Source: an uncultured Schwartzia sp. (GTDB lineage Bacteria; Bacillota; Negativicutes; Selenomonadales; Selenomonadaceae). From it: a DNA stretch of 9,820 nucleotides. The DNA lies in the NCBI GenBank assembly GCA_905372875.1, contig CAJPQU010000076.1, forward strand, positions 1-9,820, in the 5' to 3' direction. The notes under the pieces were generated by a model. That model was not told where the DNA came from, did not search any database, and saw only the letters and a list, made by a program, of their open reading frames with translations. Both the position numbers and the translations under genes were made by a program. Below, in pieces: positions 1 to 6,397 of this stretch; the stretch's first letter is position 1, and each line of letters opens with the position of its first letter.

Positions 1-411
1 CATCAAAAGGGAGAAAAAGCGGGTCAGTTCCGCCCCCTCGTAAAGGTCACGGGCCACCGCCCGGGCGGTGACGAGGCCGAAAGCGCCGGTGAAGCCTTGG
101 AGAAAGCGAAAGGCGAGAAAGGATGCGATGTCGCCGCTCATGACGCAGCCAACGGTGGAGAAGAAGAAAAGAACCATGCCGAGGACCAGGGGCCGCTTTC
201 GCCCCCAATGGTCGCTGATGGGGCCCGCGAAGAGCGGGCCGACAGCCATGCCGATCATGGTCATGGTCAAAGAGAGCTGGACGGTGGAAGCTCCCACGCC
301 GAAGGCCGCCGTCATCACCGGCAGCGCCGGAAGATACATGTCGGTGGCGAGAGGGGCGAGGGCGGCCAGCATTCCTAAGAATACCATCCATAAAAGCCTG
401 ATTTTGTCCAA
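1..411 (-). CDS. Bcr/CflA-type MFS drug efflux transporter, N-terminal part (runs off the window)
   Basis: The minus strand from 411 to base 1 is open for 137 codons and continues beyond the window. The N-terminal stretch LAPLATDMYLPALPVM (residues 18-33) is the TM1 and periplasmic-side signature of the Bcr/CflA group of proton-driven drug exporters (bicyclomycin, chloramphenicol, other small drugs). The MFS loop 2-3 motif appears as GPISDHWGRKRP (about residues 63-74), and TM4 carries the conserved R near FRFLQGF. Four hydrophobic segments are visible. I chose the TTG start at 411-409 because GGGGAGG lies 7 bases upstream and no in-frame ATG fits as well; an internal ATG at codon 9 is a weaker alternative. 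It is the last visible gene of the leftward rny-unknown-ymdB series, separated from ymdB by a stem-loop. The family call is firm; the drug substrate cannot be told. Confidence 0.85.
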   Translation of the reverse strand, partial: MDKIRLLWMVFLGMLAALAPLATDMYLPALPVMTAAFGVGASTVQLSLTMTMIGMAVGPLFAGPISDHWGRKRPLVLGMVLFFFSTVGCVMSGDIASFLAFRFLQGFTGAFGLVTARAVARDLYEGAELTRFFSLLM

Positions 412-431
412 AAAAATTCCTCCCCGGGCAA

Positions 432-464
432 AGGAAGCACGGATTCATTTGATCCGTGCTTCCT
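432..464 (-). terminator. 13-bp perfect stem-loop between ymdB and the MFS gene (weak terminator or leader structure)
   Basis: The arms AGGAAGCACGGAT (432-444) and ATCCGTGCTTCCT (452-464) are perfectly complementary with a 7-base loop. On the minus strand the stem is followed by only three T residues and then GC-rich sequence, so it is a poor intrinsic terminator. It lies 21 bases upstream of the MFS start codon and ends just before the ribosome site. It may act as a partial terminator, an mRNA 3'-end stabiliser for ymdB, or a leader element for the transporter. The structure is certain; its role is inference. Confidence 0.5.
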
Positions 465-495
465 CAAAAGCCGCCGCACTGGCGCCCTCTAAATG

Positions 496-1281
496 TTATC
501 TTTCCGCTTCGCGGATCATGATGCGCTCGATGGCCGTCGTCCGGTTGGTGGCGTCGTCGATGGTAAGGAGAATTCCCGAGTACACGGAGGGGCCTTCCGC
601 CACTTCAAAGCGCACCGGCAGGCCGGTGATGAGTTTTTGCAGGATGCACTCGGTCTTTACCCCTAAAACGGAATTCCACGGCCCGGTCATGCCCAAATCG
701 CTGATGTAGGCCGTTCCCTTAGGCAAAATCCGCTCGTCGGCGGTCTGGATGTGGGTGTGGGTGCCTACCACCGCGTTCACTCGGCCGTCTAAATACCAGG
801 CGAGGGCCATTTTCTCCGACGTCGTTTCGGCGTGGAAATCCAGGAGAATGATGTCGCAGACGTCCTTCATCTCGCTCAGGAGGGTTTCTGCCTTTTGGAA
901 AGGGCAGTCCATGGGGGGCATGAAGGCCCGCCCGGAGAGATTCATGACCCCCACCGTCTTGGTGCGCAGAGGATAGGCGCACCAGCCCCGCCCCGGCGCC
1001 CCTTCGGGATAATTGCCCGGCCGGATGAGATAGGGCTCGGCGTCGATGATCTCGCGCACTTCTTTTTTGTCCCAGATGTGGTTGCCGCTGGTGACGACGT
1101 CCGCGCCGCCCCGGAGCAGTTCGTCAAAGGCGGCGCGGGTCAGTCCTTTCCCGCCCGCGGCGTTCTCGCCGTTCACCACGACGAGGTCCACGCCTTTTTC
1201 CTGCCGCAGCCGCGGCGTATATTTAGCAAAGGCCGCCCTGCCCGGGCGGCCGATAACATCACCGATCATTAAAATACGCAA
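496..1281 (-). CDS. ymdB: YmdB family metallophosphoesterase (2',3'-cyclic nucleotide phosphodiesterase)
   Basis: This 261-residue protein matches the TIGR00282/YmdB family over its whole length. Family members hydrolyse 2',3'-cyclic nucleotides; in Bacillus subtilis YmdB influences biofilm and motility gene expression. The di-metal ligands are all present at the expected places: D8 in MIGD, E39 and N40 in NGEN, N67 with H68 in SGNH, H150 in DFHAE, H175 and H177 in GTHTH. The start is TTG at 1281-1279. The other frame offers an ATG two bases earlier, but only the TTG frame gives MRILMIGDVIGRPGR. The ribosome site GAGGG is 6 bases upstream and overlaps the TGA stop of the preceding gene (9-base gap), so translation is probably coupled. 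RNase Y and YmdB are neighbours in B. subtilis too, which fits a shared role in RNA turnover, since RNA cleavage yields 2',3'-cyclic ends. Family assignment is secure. Confidence 0.95.
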   Translation of the reverse strand: MRILMIGDVIGRPGRAAFAKYTPRLRQEKGVDLVVVNGENAAGGKGLTRAAFDELLRGGADVVTSGNHIWDKKEVREIIDAEPYLIRPGNYPEGAPGRGWCAYPLRTKTVGVMNLSGRAFMPPMDCPFQKAETLLSEMKDVCDIILLDFHAETTSEKMALAWYLDGRVNAVVGTHTHIQTADERILPKGTAYISDLGMTGPWNSVLGVKTECILQKLITGLPVRFEVAEGPSVYSGILLTIDDATNRTTAIERIMIREAER

Positions 1282-1290
1282 GCATATCCC

Positions 1291-1812
1291 TCACTTGTTG
1301 AATACCAAGACCCGGCCTTCTTCCCGAATGCCGATCATCCGATTCTGCACCCGGGCGATCTTTAAGGTGCCGATCATGTGATCGATGGCTTCCTCGTGGG
1401 CCGCGATGTCCAGCTCCACTTCTTCCGGCTCGCTGTCGGGGTCGCGGATGAGGATGTCGCCGAAATGTTCCCGCATGATGGTGGAGATCATGCTGATCTC
1501 TCCCTGGGAGATGGAGCGCATGTCCCGGATAATGTGGAAGAAAGCCGTGTGGCCCTGCCCCTCCAGGAAGATTTCGATGCGGGATTCGTCGTAGCCTTCG
1601 AGGCTGTGGTACGTCAGGATGCTCTCCTTGATGAGGCTGCCCACGGCCTCATAGGCCGACCGCTGGGGCACCTCCCGCAGGGCGAAGGAAAAGTGCAGGG
1701 CGTCGTCTCCCGGCTCGTAGCTTACCGTACCGATCTCCGGGTAGCAGACCAAAATGGAAACCAACAGATTGATCCCGTCCATATTCGGTTTTTTCCCTCT
1801 GCGAAAGCCCAC
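1291..1812 (-). CDS. Unrecognised conserved-looking protein between rny and ymdB
   Basis: I do not recognise this protein family. From the chosen GTG start it is 173 residues, acidic overall, soluble, without signal peptide or membrane segment. A short basic N-terminus (GFRRGKKPN) precedes MDGINLLVSILVCYPEIG. The middle alternates hydrophobic strands with helices, including GDDALHFSFALREVP, SRIEIFLEGQGHTAFFHIIR and ISMISTIMREHFGD. The C-terminal third has an acidic run (DPDSEPEEVELD) and ends RVLVFNK. GTG at 1812-1810 is preferred because GGAGGTG sits 7 bases upstream. GTG at 1821 would overlap that ribosome site. An ATG at 1782 has only a distant AGAGGG about 12 bases away. The gene is tightly linked to ymdB (9 bases, coupled ribosome site) and follows rny after a terminator, so a role in RNA metabolism or signalling with RNase Y/YmdB is inferred from context only. 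Confidence 0.8.
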   Translation of the reverse strand: MGFRRGKKPNMDGINLLVSILVCYPEIGTVSYEPGDDALHFSFALREVPQRSAYEAVGSLIKESILTYHSLEGYDESRIEIFLEGQGHTAFFHIIRDMRSISQGEISMISTIMREHFGDILIRDPDSEPEEVELDIAAHEEAIDHMIGTLKIARVQNRMIGIREEGRVLVFNK

Positions 1813-1857
1813 CGGCCCCACCTCCGTTCCTGCGGCTGCGAGGGAATGCCCCCGCGG

Positions 1858-1898
1858 AAAAAAGGAGGATGTTGCAAATGATCTTTACAACATCCTCC
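1858..1898 (-). terminator. Rho-independent terminator after rny / attenuator before the unknown gene
   Basis: On the minus strand the arms GGAGGATGTTG (1898-1888) and CAACATCCTCC (1874-1864) form a perfect 11-bp stem with a 13-base loop, followed directly by six T residues (1863-1858). This is a textbook intrinsic terminator for rny, whose stop is 34 bases upstream. It also lies immediately downstream of a promoter at 1920-1948, so transcripts starting there meet it within about 15 bases. Confidence 0.88.
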
Positions 1899-1919
1899 GA
1901 AAATCCTTGCCGTACCTAT

Positions 1920-1948
1920 ACTATATACCTTTTATTTCGCATAGTCAA
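1920..1948 (-). promoter_or_regulatory. Sigma-A-like promoter overlapping the 3' end of rny
   Basis: On the minus strand TTGACT (1948-1943) and TATAGT (1925-1920) are separated by exactly 17 bases. The -35 box overlaps the last codons of rny (Val-Asp-Tyr). It points toward the unknown gene and ymdB, with transcription expected to start near 1913. The terminator hairpin at 1898-1858 would then form the first part of the leader RNA. Assigned by match to consensus only. Confidence 0.6.
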
Positions 1949-3471
1949 CCACACGCGTCTCCCGAATGATCGTCGTTTTGATCTGGCCGGGATACTCCAG
2001 CTCTGCCTCGATTTTTTTGGCGATATCGTGGGCCAAGGCGATGGACGCCACATCGTCCACCTTGTCCGGCTTCACCATGACGCGGATCTCGCGCCCGGCC
2101 TGGATGGCGTAGCAGCTGTCGACGCCGTCAAAGCCCTTGGCGATTTCCTCCAAACGGGTGAGACGCTTCAGATAGGATTCTAAACTTTCACGGCGCGCGC
2201 CGGGGCGGGCGGCAGAAATGGCGTCCGCGGCCGCGACTAGGACCGCTTCCACGGTCGTCGCCTCCTCGTCGCCGTGATGGGCGGCGATGGCGTTGATGAC
2301 TTCCGGCGATTCGTGATACTTCTTGGCGATATCGACGCCGATGGTCACATGGGTGCCTTCCCCTTCGCGGTCCACCGATTTCCCGATGTCGTGGAGGAGA
2401 CCGCCGCGCTTCGCGAGCATCACATCGACGCCCAATTCGGCGGCCATGACGCCCGCCAGATGGGAAACCTCGATGGAATGGTTCAGCACGTTCTGCCCGT
2501 AGCTGGTGCGGTATTTCAGCCGCCCTAAGAGCCGGATGATCTCCGGATGAAGTCCGTGTACCCCGGTATCAAAGGTGGCCTGTTCGCCGGCTTCCTTGAT
2601 GCGCTGGTCCACTTCCCGCTTCGCCTTGTCCACCATCTCCTCGATGCGGGCCGGATGAATGCGTCCGTCGGTGATGAGCTTTTCCAAAGCGATGCGGGCC
2701 ACTTCCCGCCGCACCGGATCAAAGCCGGACAGAATGACCGCTTCCGGCGTGTCGTCGATGATGAGATCCACCCCGGTCAGAGTTTCCAAGGCGCGAATGT
2801 TGCGGCCTTCGCGGCCGATAATGCGCCCCTTCATCTCGTCGCTGGGGAGCGCCACCACCGACACCGTCGTTTCGGCCACATGATCCGCCGCGCAGCGCTG
2901 AATGGCTTGAGAGACGATGTCTCTGGCCTTTTTTTCGGCCTCGTCCTTCGCCTGCTGCTCGTATTCCTTGATCATCTTGGCCTTTTCGTGGCGCAGCTCG
3001 TTCTCTGTTTCCGACATCAGCATGGCCTTGGCCTCTTCCGCCGTCAGATTCGAGATGCGCTCCAACTCCGCCTTCTGCTTTTCGTGGAGAGCCGCGATGG
3101 TTTCCCGTTCCTTGATGAGTTCCTCGTCGCGTTGGATCAAGGTCTTTCTTTTCGAGGGCCTCCAATTTGCGATCCAGGTTCTCTTCCTTCTGGCTCAAAC
3201 GGCGTTCCTGCCGGGATATTTCGCCGCGTCGTTCCTTTGTATCTCGATCCAGTTCCTGACGCTGGCGCTGGATCTCTTCTCGCGCTTCCAAGAGGGCCTC
3301 TTTCTTTTTGGCCTCGCCTTTACTCTCCGCGTCGGCTACGATGCGCTTCGCTTCTTCTTCCGCCGAGCCGATTTTTCCTTCGGCCTGCTGCTTGCGCGCC
3401 ATGTAGCCGCCGCCCGCGCCAACGATTACCGCTAATATTACCGCCAATGATAATTCAACGATAATACGCAC
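1932..3471 (-). CDS. rny: Ribonuclease Y, reading frame broken by a one-base shift near 3144
   Basis: RNase Y is the membrane-anchored endoribonuclease that starts mRNA decay in many Bacillota. The N-terminal part (3471 to about 3145, 109 codons) has one membrane segment (VELSLAVILAVIVGAGGGY) followed by a charged coiled coil (ending NLDRKLEALEKK). The rest (3143 to 1932, 403 codons) lies one base out of frame and begins TLIQRDEELIKERE. It carries the KH domain GxxG loop in GRIIGREGRNIR and the HD domain with catalytic H-D in LLHDIGKS (merged residues about 360-361), and ends ETRVVDYAK. Joined, the product is about 512 residues, normal for the family. The coiled coil reads through smoothly if one base is removed in the A-rich run. 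Sequencing error, true mutation or separate expression of a soluble KH-HD part are all possible. The annotated GTG start overlaps its own AGGAGG, so a start at the ATT or ATC two to three codons later is possible. Its own promoter lies at 3552-3580. Confidence 0.92.
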
Positions 3472-3551
3472 CTCCTTTTTCGTAATTTTTCCATTGTTTC
3501 ATTTCTGAGCATAACAAAAAATGATAGTATGTGGCATAACTATACATAGGT

Positions 3552-3580
3552 ATTGTAATGATTTTTCCCACTACTGTCAA
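3552..3580 (-). promoter_or_regulatory. rny promoter
   Basis: On the minus strand a perfect -35 box TTGACA (3580-3575) is followed after 17 bases by TACAAT (3557-3552). Transcription should start near 3545, giving a 5' leader of about 75 bases before rny. The ribosome site is AAGGAGG just before 3469. Very close match to the sigma-A consensus. Confidence 0.82.
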
Positions 3581-3600
3581 GGCGCGGCCGACGGCGCGGC
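3581..3600. repeat. Short GC-rich direct repeat next to the rny -35 box
   Basis: GGCGCGGC occurs at 3581-3588 and again at 3593-3600, a 12-base period. It abuts the -35 box of the rny promoter on the upstream side. A second small direct repeat, CCGGATGA, lies at 3615-3622 and 3653-3660 in the same GC-rich block. The block separates the AT-rich rny and cydA promoters. These could be regulator-binding half-sites, but this is unproven. Confidence 0.35.
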
Positions 3601-3688
3601 AGGGGAGAAAACCGCCGGATGACGCCCTTTCCGGGGCAAAAAGAGGGCTGCTCCGGATGAATCGAAAACGTCGAAATCCAATAAAAGA

Positions 3689-3717
3689 TTGAATTTATTT
3701 TGCCGGCGTTTTATAAT
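3689..3717 (+). promoter_or_regulatory. cydAB promoter
   Basis: TTGAAT (3689-3694) and a perfect TATAAT (3712-3717) are spaced by 17 bases. Transcription should start near 3724, leaving a leader of about 35 bases before the cydA ATG. I saw no clear Rex (TTGTG-N8-CACAA) or FNR palindrome in the surrounding sequence, so how oxygen or redox control is exerted is not visible. Confidence 0.78.
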
Positions 3718-3758
3718 TAGAGACAGATAAGAATGAACGTGAAGAAAGAAGGGCTATT

Positions 3759-5123
3759 ATGGATGTGCTTACTCTGTCTCGATGGCAGTTCGCCATCACC
3801 ACGACGTATCATTTCCTCTTCGTGCCGATCACGCTGGGGCTGTCGCTCTTTCTGGCGCTGCTCCAGACCTACTCCTTGAAGGCCAAGGATGAGGAAACCC
3901 GGCGGGAATGTCGCGGGCTGGTGCAGTTTTTCGGCGTCGTGTTCCTCATCAATTTCGGCCTCGGTGTCGTCACCGGCATCGTGCAGGAATTTCACTTCGG
4001 CATGAACTGGTCGGAATACGCCCGGTTCATGGGGGACATCTTCGGCGCACCGCTGGCCTTGGAAGCGCTGTCGGCCTTCTTCTTGGAATCGACGTTTTTG
4101 GGTCTCTGGGTCTTCGGGCGAAAGAAGCTCTCGCCGAAGCTCCACTGTCTCTGCATTTGGATGGTGGCGCTGGCCAGCAATCTCTCGGCCTTTTGGATCC
4201 TGGTGGCCAATTCCTTCATGCAGCACCCGGTGGGCTACGCCCTTCGGAACGGTCGCGTGGAGATGACGGACTTTTTCGCCCTCATCACGAATCCCTACGC
4301 CATTTTGCAATTTGGCCACACCCTCTTCGCCTGCATGACCACCGGCGGCTGTGTCATCCTGGCCATCTGCGCCTATAAGATGCTGCAAAACGGCCCCGCG
4401 GCGCCGGCGTTTCGGAAATGTTTCGGGGCGGCGGCGGTCTACACCATCGTCGGCCTCATGGCGGCCATGGGCAGCGGCCACATGCAGGCCCAGCAGATCG
4501 GGCGGGTGCAGCCCATGAAGTTAGCGGCCATGGAAGCGCTTTGGGAGAGCGCCGATCCCGCGCCCTTTGCCCTCTTCGCCCTCATCGACGAGGCGAAGCA
4601 GGAAAATCCCGTGGAAATCAAAGTGCCCTACGCCCTCTCCTTCATGCTCTACAATCGCCCGGAGGGCGAGGTCAAGGGACTGCGGGAGCTTCAGGAAAAC
4701 TACATGAAGCAGTACGGCCCCGATGACTATCAGCCTTCGGTGACCCTCGTCTTTTGGAGCTTCCGCATCATGCTGGCCACCGGCGGGATGATTTTAGCCA
4801 TCGCGGCGGGGGCGGCCTTTATGCGCTGGCGCAAATTGGAATGGAAGTGGCTCCTGCGCCTCTCCATCTTGGGCCTGCCGCTGCCCTTCCTCAGCAACTC
4901 CTTCGGCTGGATCATCGCCGAGGTGGGGCGTCAGCCGTGGCTCGTCTACGGTCTGCAAAAGACCGCCGAAGGCTTTTCTCCCATGGTCAGCGCCCGGGAC
5001 GTCCTGATCACCGTCGTGGGCTACACCCTCATCTACTTCGTGCTGGCCATCGCCGGCCTCTACGCGGCGCTTCGCTACATCCGCCGGACTCCCGCTGACG
5101 CGCAGGAATGGAGGAATATCTGA
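3759..5123 (+). CDS. cydA: Cytochrome bd quinol oxidase subunit I
   Basis: CydA is the heme-carrying subunit of cytochrome bd, which oxidises quinol and reduces oxygen to water in the cytoplasmic membrane with high oxygen affinity. The 454-residue product is full length for the short Q-loop type (E. coli CydA is about 520). Visible landmarks: H18 in TTTYHF (high-spin heme ligand), glutamates E102 and E110 in LEALSAFFLES (proton path), H187 in FGHTLF and M338 with R336 in FRIM (low-spin heme ligands), and the GRQPW motif at about 390-394. Multiple hydrophobic helices span the protein. ATG at 3759 has AGAAGGG 5 bases upstream. It ends in TGATG, overlapping the cydB start by one base. The cydDC exporter genes needed for assembly are not in the window. 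The assignment is secure. Confidence 0.97.
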   Translation: MDVLTLSRWQFAITTTYHFLFVPITLGLSLFLALLQTYSLKAKDEETRRECRGLVQFFGVVFLINFGLGVVTGIVQEFHFGMNWSEYARFMGDIFGAPLALEALSAFFLESTFLGLWVFGRKKLSPKLHCLCIWMVALASNLSAFWILVANSFMQHPVGYALRNGRVEMTDFFALITNPYAILQFGHTLFACMTTGGCVILAICAYKMLQNGPAAPAFRKCFGAAAVYTIVGLMAAMGSGHMQAQQIGRVQPMKLAAMEALWESADPAPFALFALIDEAKQENPVEIKVPYALSFMLYNRPEGEVKGLRELQENYMKQYGPDDYQPSVTLVFWSFRIMLATGGMILAIAAGAAFMRWRKLEWKWLLRLSILGLPLPFLSNSFGWIIAEVGRQPWLVYGLQKTAEGFSPMVSARDVLITVVGYTLIYFVLAIAGLYAALRYIRRTPADAQEWRNI

Positions 5124-6130
5124 TGGATCTCAATATCGTTTGGTTCATCCTCATCACCGTCCTCTTTTCGGGCTTTTTCCTCTTGGAGGGCTTTGACTAC
5201 GGCGTCGGGCATCTCGCCCCCTTCATCACCGACGATTCCAAGGAGCGGCGGCTGCTCCTTCATACCATCGCCCCCGTCTGGGACGGCAACGAAGTGTGGA
5301 TGATCACGGCGGGCGGGGCGCTCTTCGCCGCCTTTCCCCACGTGTATGCTACCCTTTTCAGCGCCTTTTATCTGCCCCTCTTCCTTCTTCTCATGGCGCT
5401 TATCCTGCGCGGTGCGGGAATCGAGCTCCGAAATCGCAGCGCCTTTCCCGAGTGGCACAATTTCTGGGACTGGGCCGTCTCTTTCGGGAGCGCCCTCCCG
5501 GCCTTCCTCTGGGGCGTCACGGTGGCGAACCTTTGCGCGGGCCTGGAGATCAACGCCAACATGATCTACATCGGGAAAATGCTGGATCTTCTGTCCGGCT
5601 ACACCATTGTCGGCGGCTTGGCGTTTCTCTTCGTTTTCTCCTTCCACGGGGCGGCGTTCCTGCTCCTTCGCTTAGCACACAGCCCGCTGGAAGAGCGGGT
5701 ATCGCGGATGGGGCGGCGCGTAGGAATCGTGGCCATCGCCGCTTTCGCCATCTACCTCGGTCTCACGGCGGTACACACGGACATCTTCTCCATGACCGTG
5801 GCGCCGCTGCTTCTCATTGCCGCCGCCGTCGTCTTCATCGTCGGCTACGGCTTCTTCTTCAAGGGGCGGCCGGTTCCCGCCTTCGCCCTCACTTCCGCCG
5901 CCATCGTCTTGACGACGGTGGGGGTCTTTGCGGCGCTCTTTCCCAACCTCATGATCTCCAACATGAACCCGGCGTACAGTCTCACCATCTACAACGCCGC
6001 TTCTTCCCCCTACACCCTGACCGTCATGACCATCGCCGCCGCCTGCCTCGTCCCGGTGGTTCTCATCTATCAGGGCTGGACTTACTGGGTCTTTAGAAAG
6101 CGCGTCACCCTCCACGACATGGAGCATTGA
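5123..6130 (+). CDS. cydB: Cytochrome bd quinol oxidase subunit II
   Basis: CydB is the second membrane subunit of cytochrome bd, structurally related to CydA but without bound hemes in most members. The 335-residue length matches short CydB proteins. Landmarks are LEGFDYGVG (residues 21-29) with the conserved D25, and PVWDGNEVW (51-59), followed by alternating hydrophobic helices to a basic C-terminus. I chose the ATG at 5123, whose A is the last base of the cydA TGA stop. GGAGG lies 8 bases upstream, inside the end of cydA. An in-frame ATG at 5108 lies just before this ribosome site and would have no site of its own. The one-base overlap implies translational coupling and equal production of both subunits. 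A strong terminator follows 20 bases after the stop, so the operon appears to be cydAB only. Confidence 0.96.
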   Translation: MDLNIVWFILITVLFSGFFLLEGFDYGVGHLAPFITDDSKERRLLLHTIAPVWDGNEVWMITAGGALFAAFPHVYATLFSAFYLPLFLLLMALILRGAGIELRNRSAFPEWHNFWDWAVSFGSALPAFLWGVTVANLCAGLEINANMIYIGKMLDLLSGYTIVGGLAFLFVFSFHGAAFLLLRLAHSPLEERVSRMGRRVGIVAIAAFAIYLGLTAVHTDIFSMTVAPLLLIAAAVVFIVGYGFFFKGRPVPAFALTSAAIVLTTVGVFAALFPNLMISNMNPAYSLTIYNAASSPYTLTVMTIAAACLVPVVLIYQGWTYWVFRKRVTLHDMEH

Positions 6131-6150
6131 GGGGCGCGTCCTTACACAAC

Positions 6151-6198
6151 AAAAACCGCCATGCCTGGCACAGAACTGTGTGGGGCATGGCGGTTTTT
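6151..6198 (+). terminator. Strong bidirectional intrinsic terminator after cydB
   Basis: The arms AAAAACCGCCATGCC (6151-6165) and GGCATGGCGGTTTTT (6184-6198) are perfectly complementary over 15 bp. An inner CACAG/CTGTG stem extends the hairpin. A T run follows on the plus strand (TTTTTCTTT) and another on the minus strand (TTTTTGTTGTG). It can therefore end cydAB transcription rightward and transcription of the convergent peptidase gene leftward. Confidence 0.92.
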
Positions 6199-6254
6199 CT
6201 TTGGCTGCGGTATCGATCAGTATGTTCTTTCCCGGGAAAATTTTCTCCGAAAAA

Positions 6255-6270
6255 TGTTTCACGTGGAACA
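6255..6270. other. parS centromere site (ParB/Spo0J binding)
   Basis: TGTTTCACGTGGAACA reads on the minus strand as TGTTCCACGTGAAACA, which fits the B. subtilis parS consensus TGTTNCACGTGAAACA at all 16 positions. The flanks extend the near-palindrome (AAA before, TTT after). ParB dimers load at such sites, spread, and recruit SMC/condensin for chromosome segregation. In Bacillota they cluster around the replication origin. The site is in the gap between the convergent cydB and peptidase genes, between the terminator and the peptidase stop, which is a tolerant place for a nucleoprotein complex. Identification is by exact motif match. Confidence 0.9.
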
Positions 6271-6397
6271 TTTGCTTGAAAAAGAAAATATCGTATTTCC
6301 TATATGGAAAAACGGGCGATGCAGCTTTATCCGCGGAGCGTCAGCGATTACTCTTTCATTTAGAGTTACTTTATCCCCCGCTTTTAATTACCTTTTT

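Noticed and set aside
47..448. Minus-strand ORF of 133 codons starting MNPCFLCPG
   Set aside because: It is in a neighbouring frame of the same strand as the Bcr/CflA gene and has His/Arg/Pro-rich composition; the MFS frame with a TTG start carries all the family motifs.
68..709. Plus-strand ORF of 213 codons over the MFS and ymdB region
   Set aside because: It is antisense to two genes with clear family motifs; its Lys/Arg/Ser-rich sequence has no recognisable domain.
2547..3464. Plus-strand 305-codon ORF opposite rny
   Set aside because: Antisense shadow of RNase Y; its hydrophobic stretches come from the complement of Lys/Glu-rich coiled-coil codons.
3620..3650. GCCCT/AGGGC inverted repeat as a terminator or riboswitch in the rny-cydA gap
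   Set aside because: Only five base pairs with a long loop, lying upstream of both promoters and therefore not transcribed from either.
3717..4481. Minus-strand 254-codon ORF opposite cydA
   Set aside because: It is the complement of cydA, with no motifs and a His/Glu/Arg-rich shadow composition.
5335..5350. Second CACGTG core as a possible additional parS
   Set aside because: The flanks (CCC before, TATG after) do not match the TGTT/AACA arms, and it encodes a His-Val pair inside cydB.
5672..6271. Minus-strand ORF of 199 codons beginning MFHVKHFSEK
   Set aside because: The start is the other strand of parS and the body is antisense to cydB with low-complexity Gly/Asp/Arg-rich composition typical of a shadow frame.
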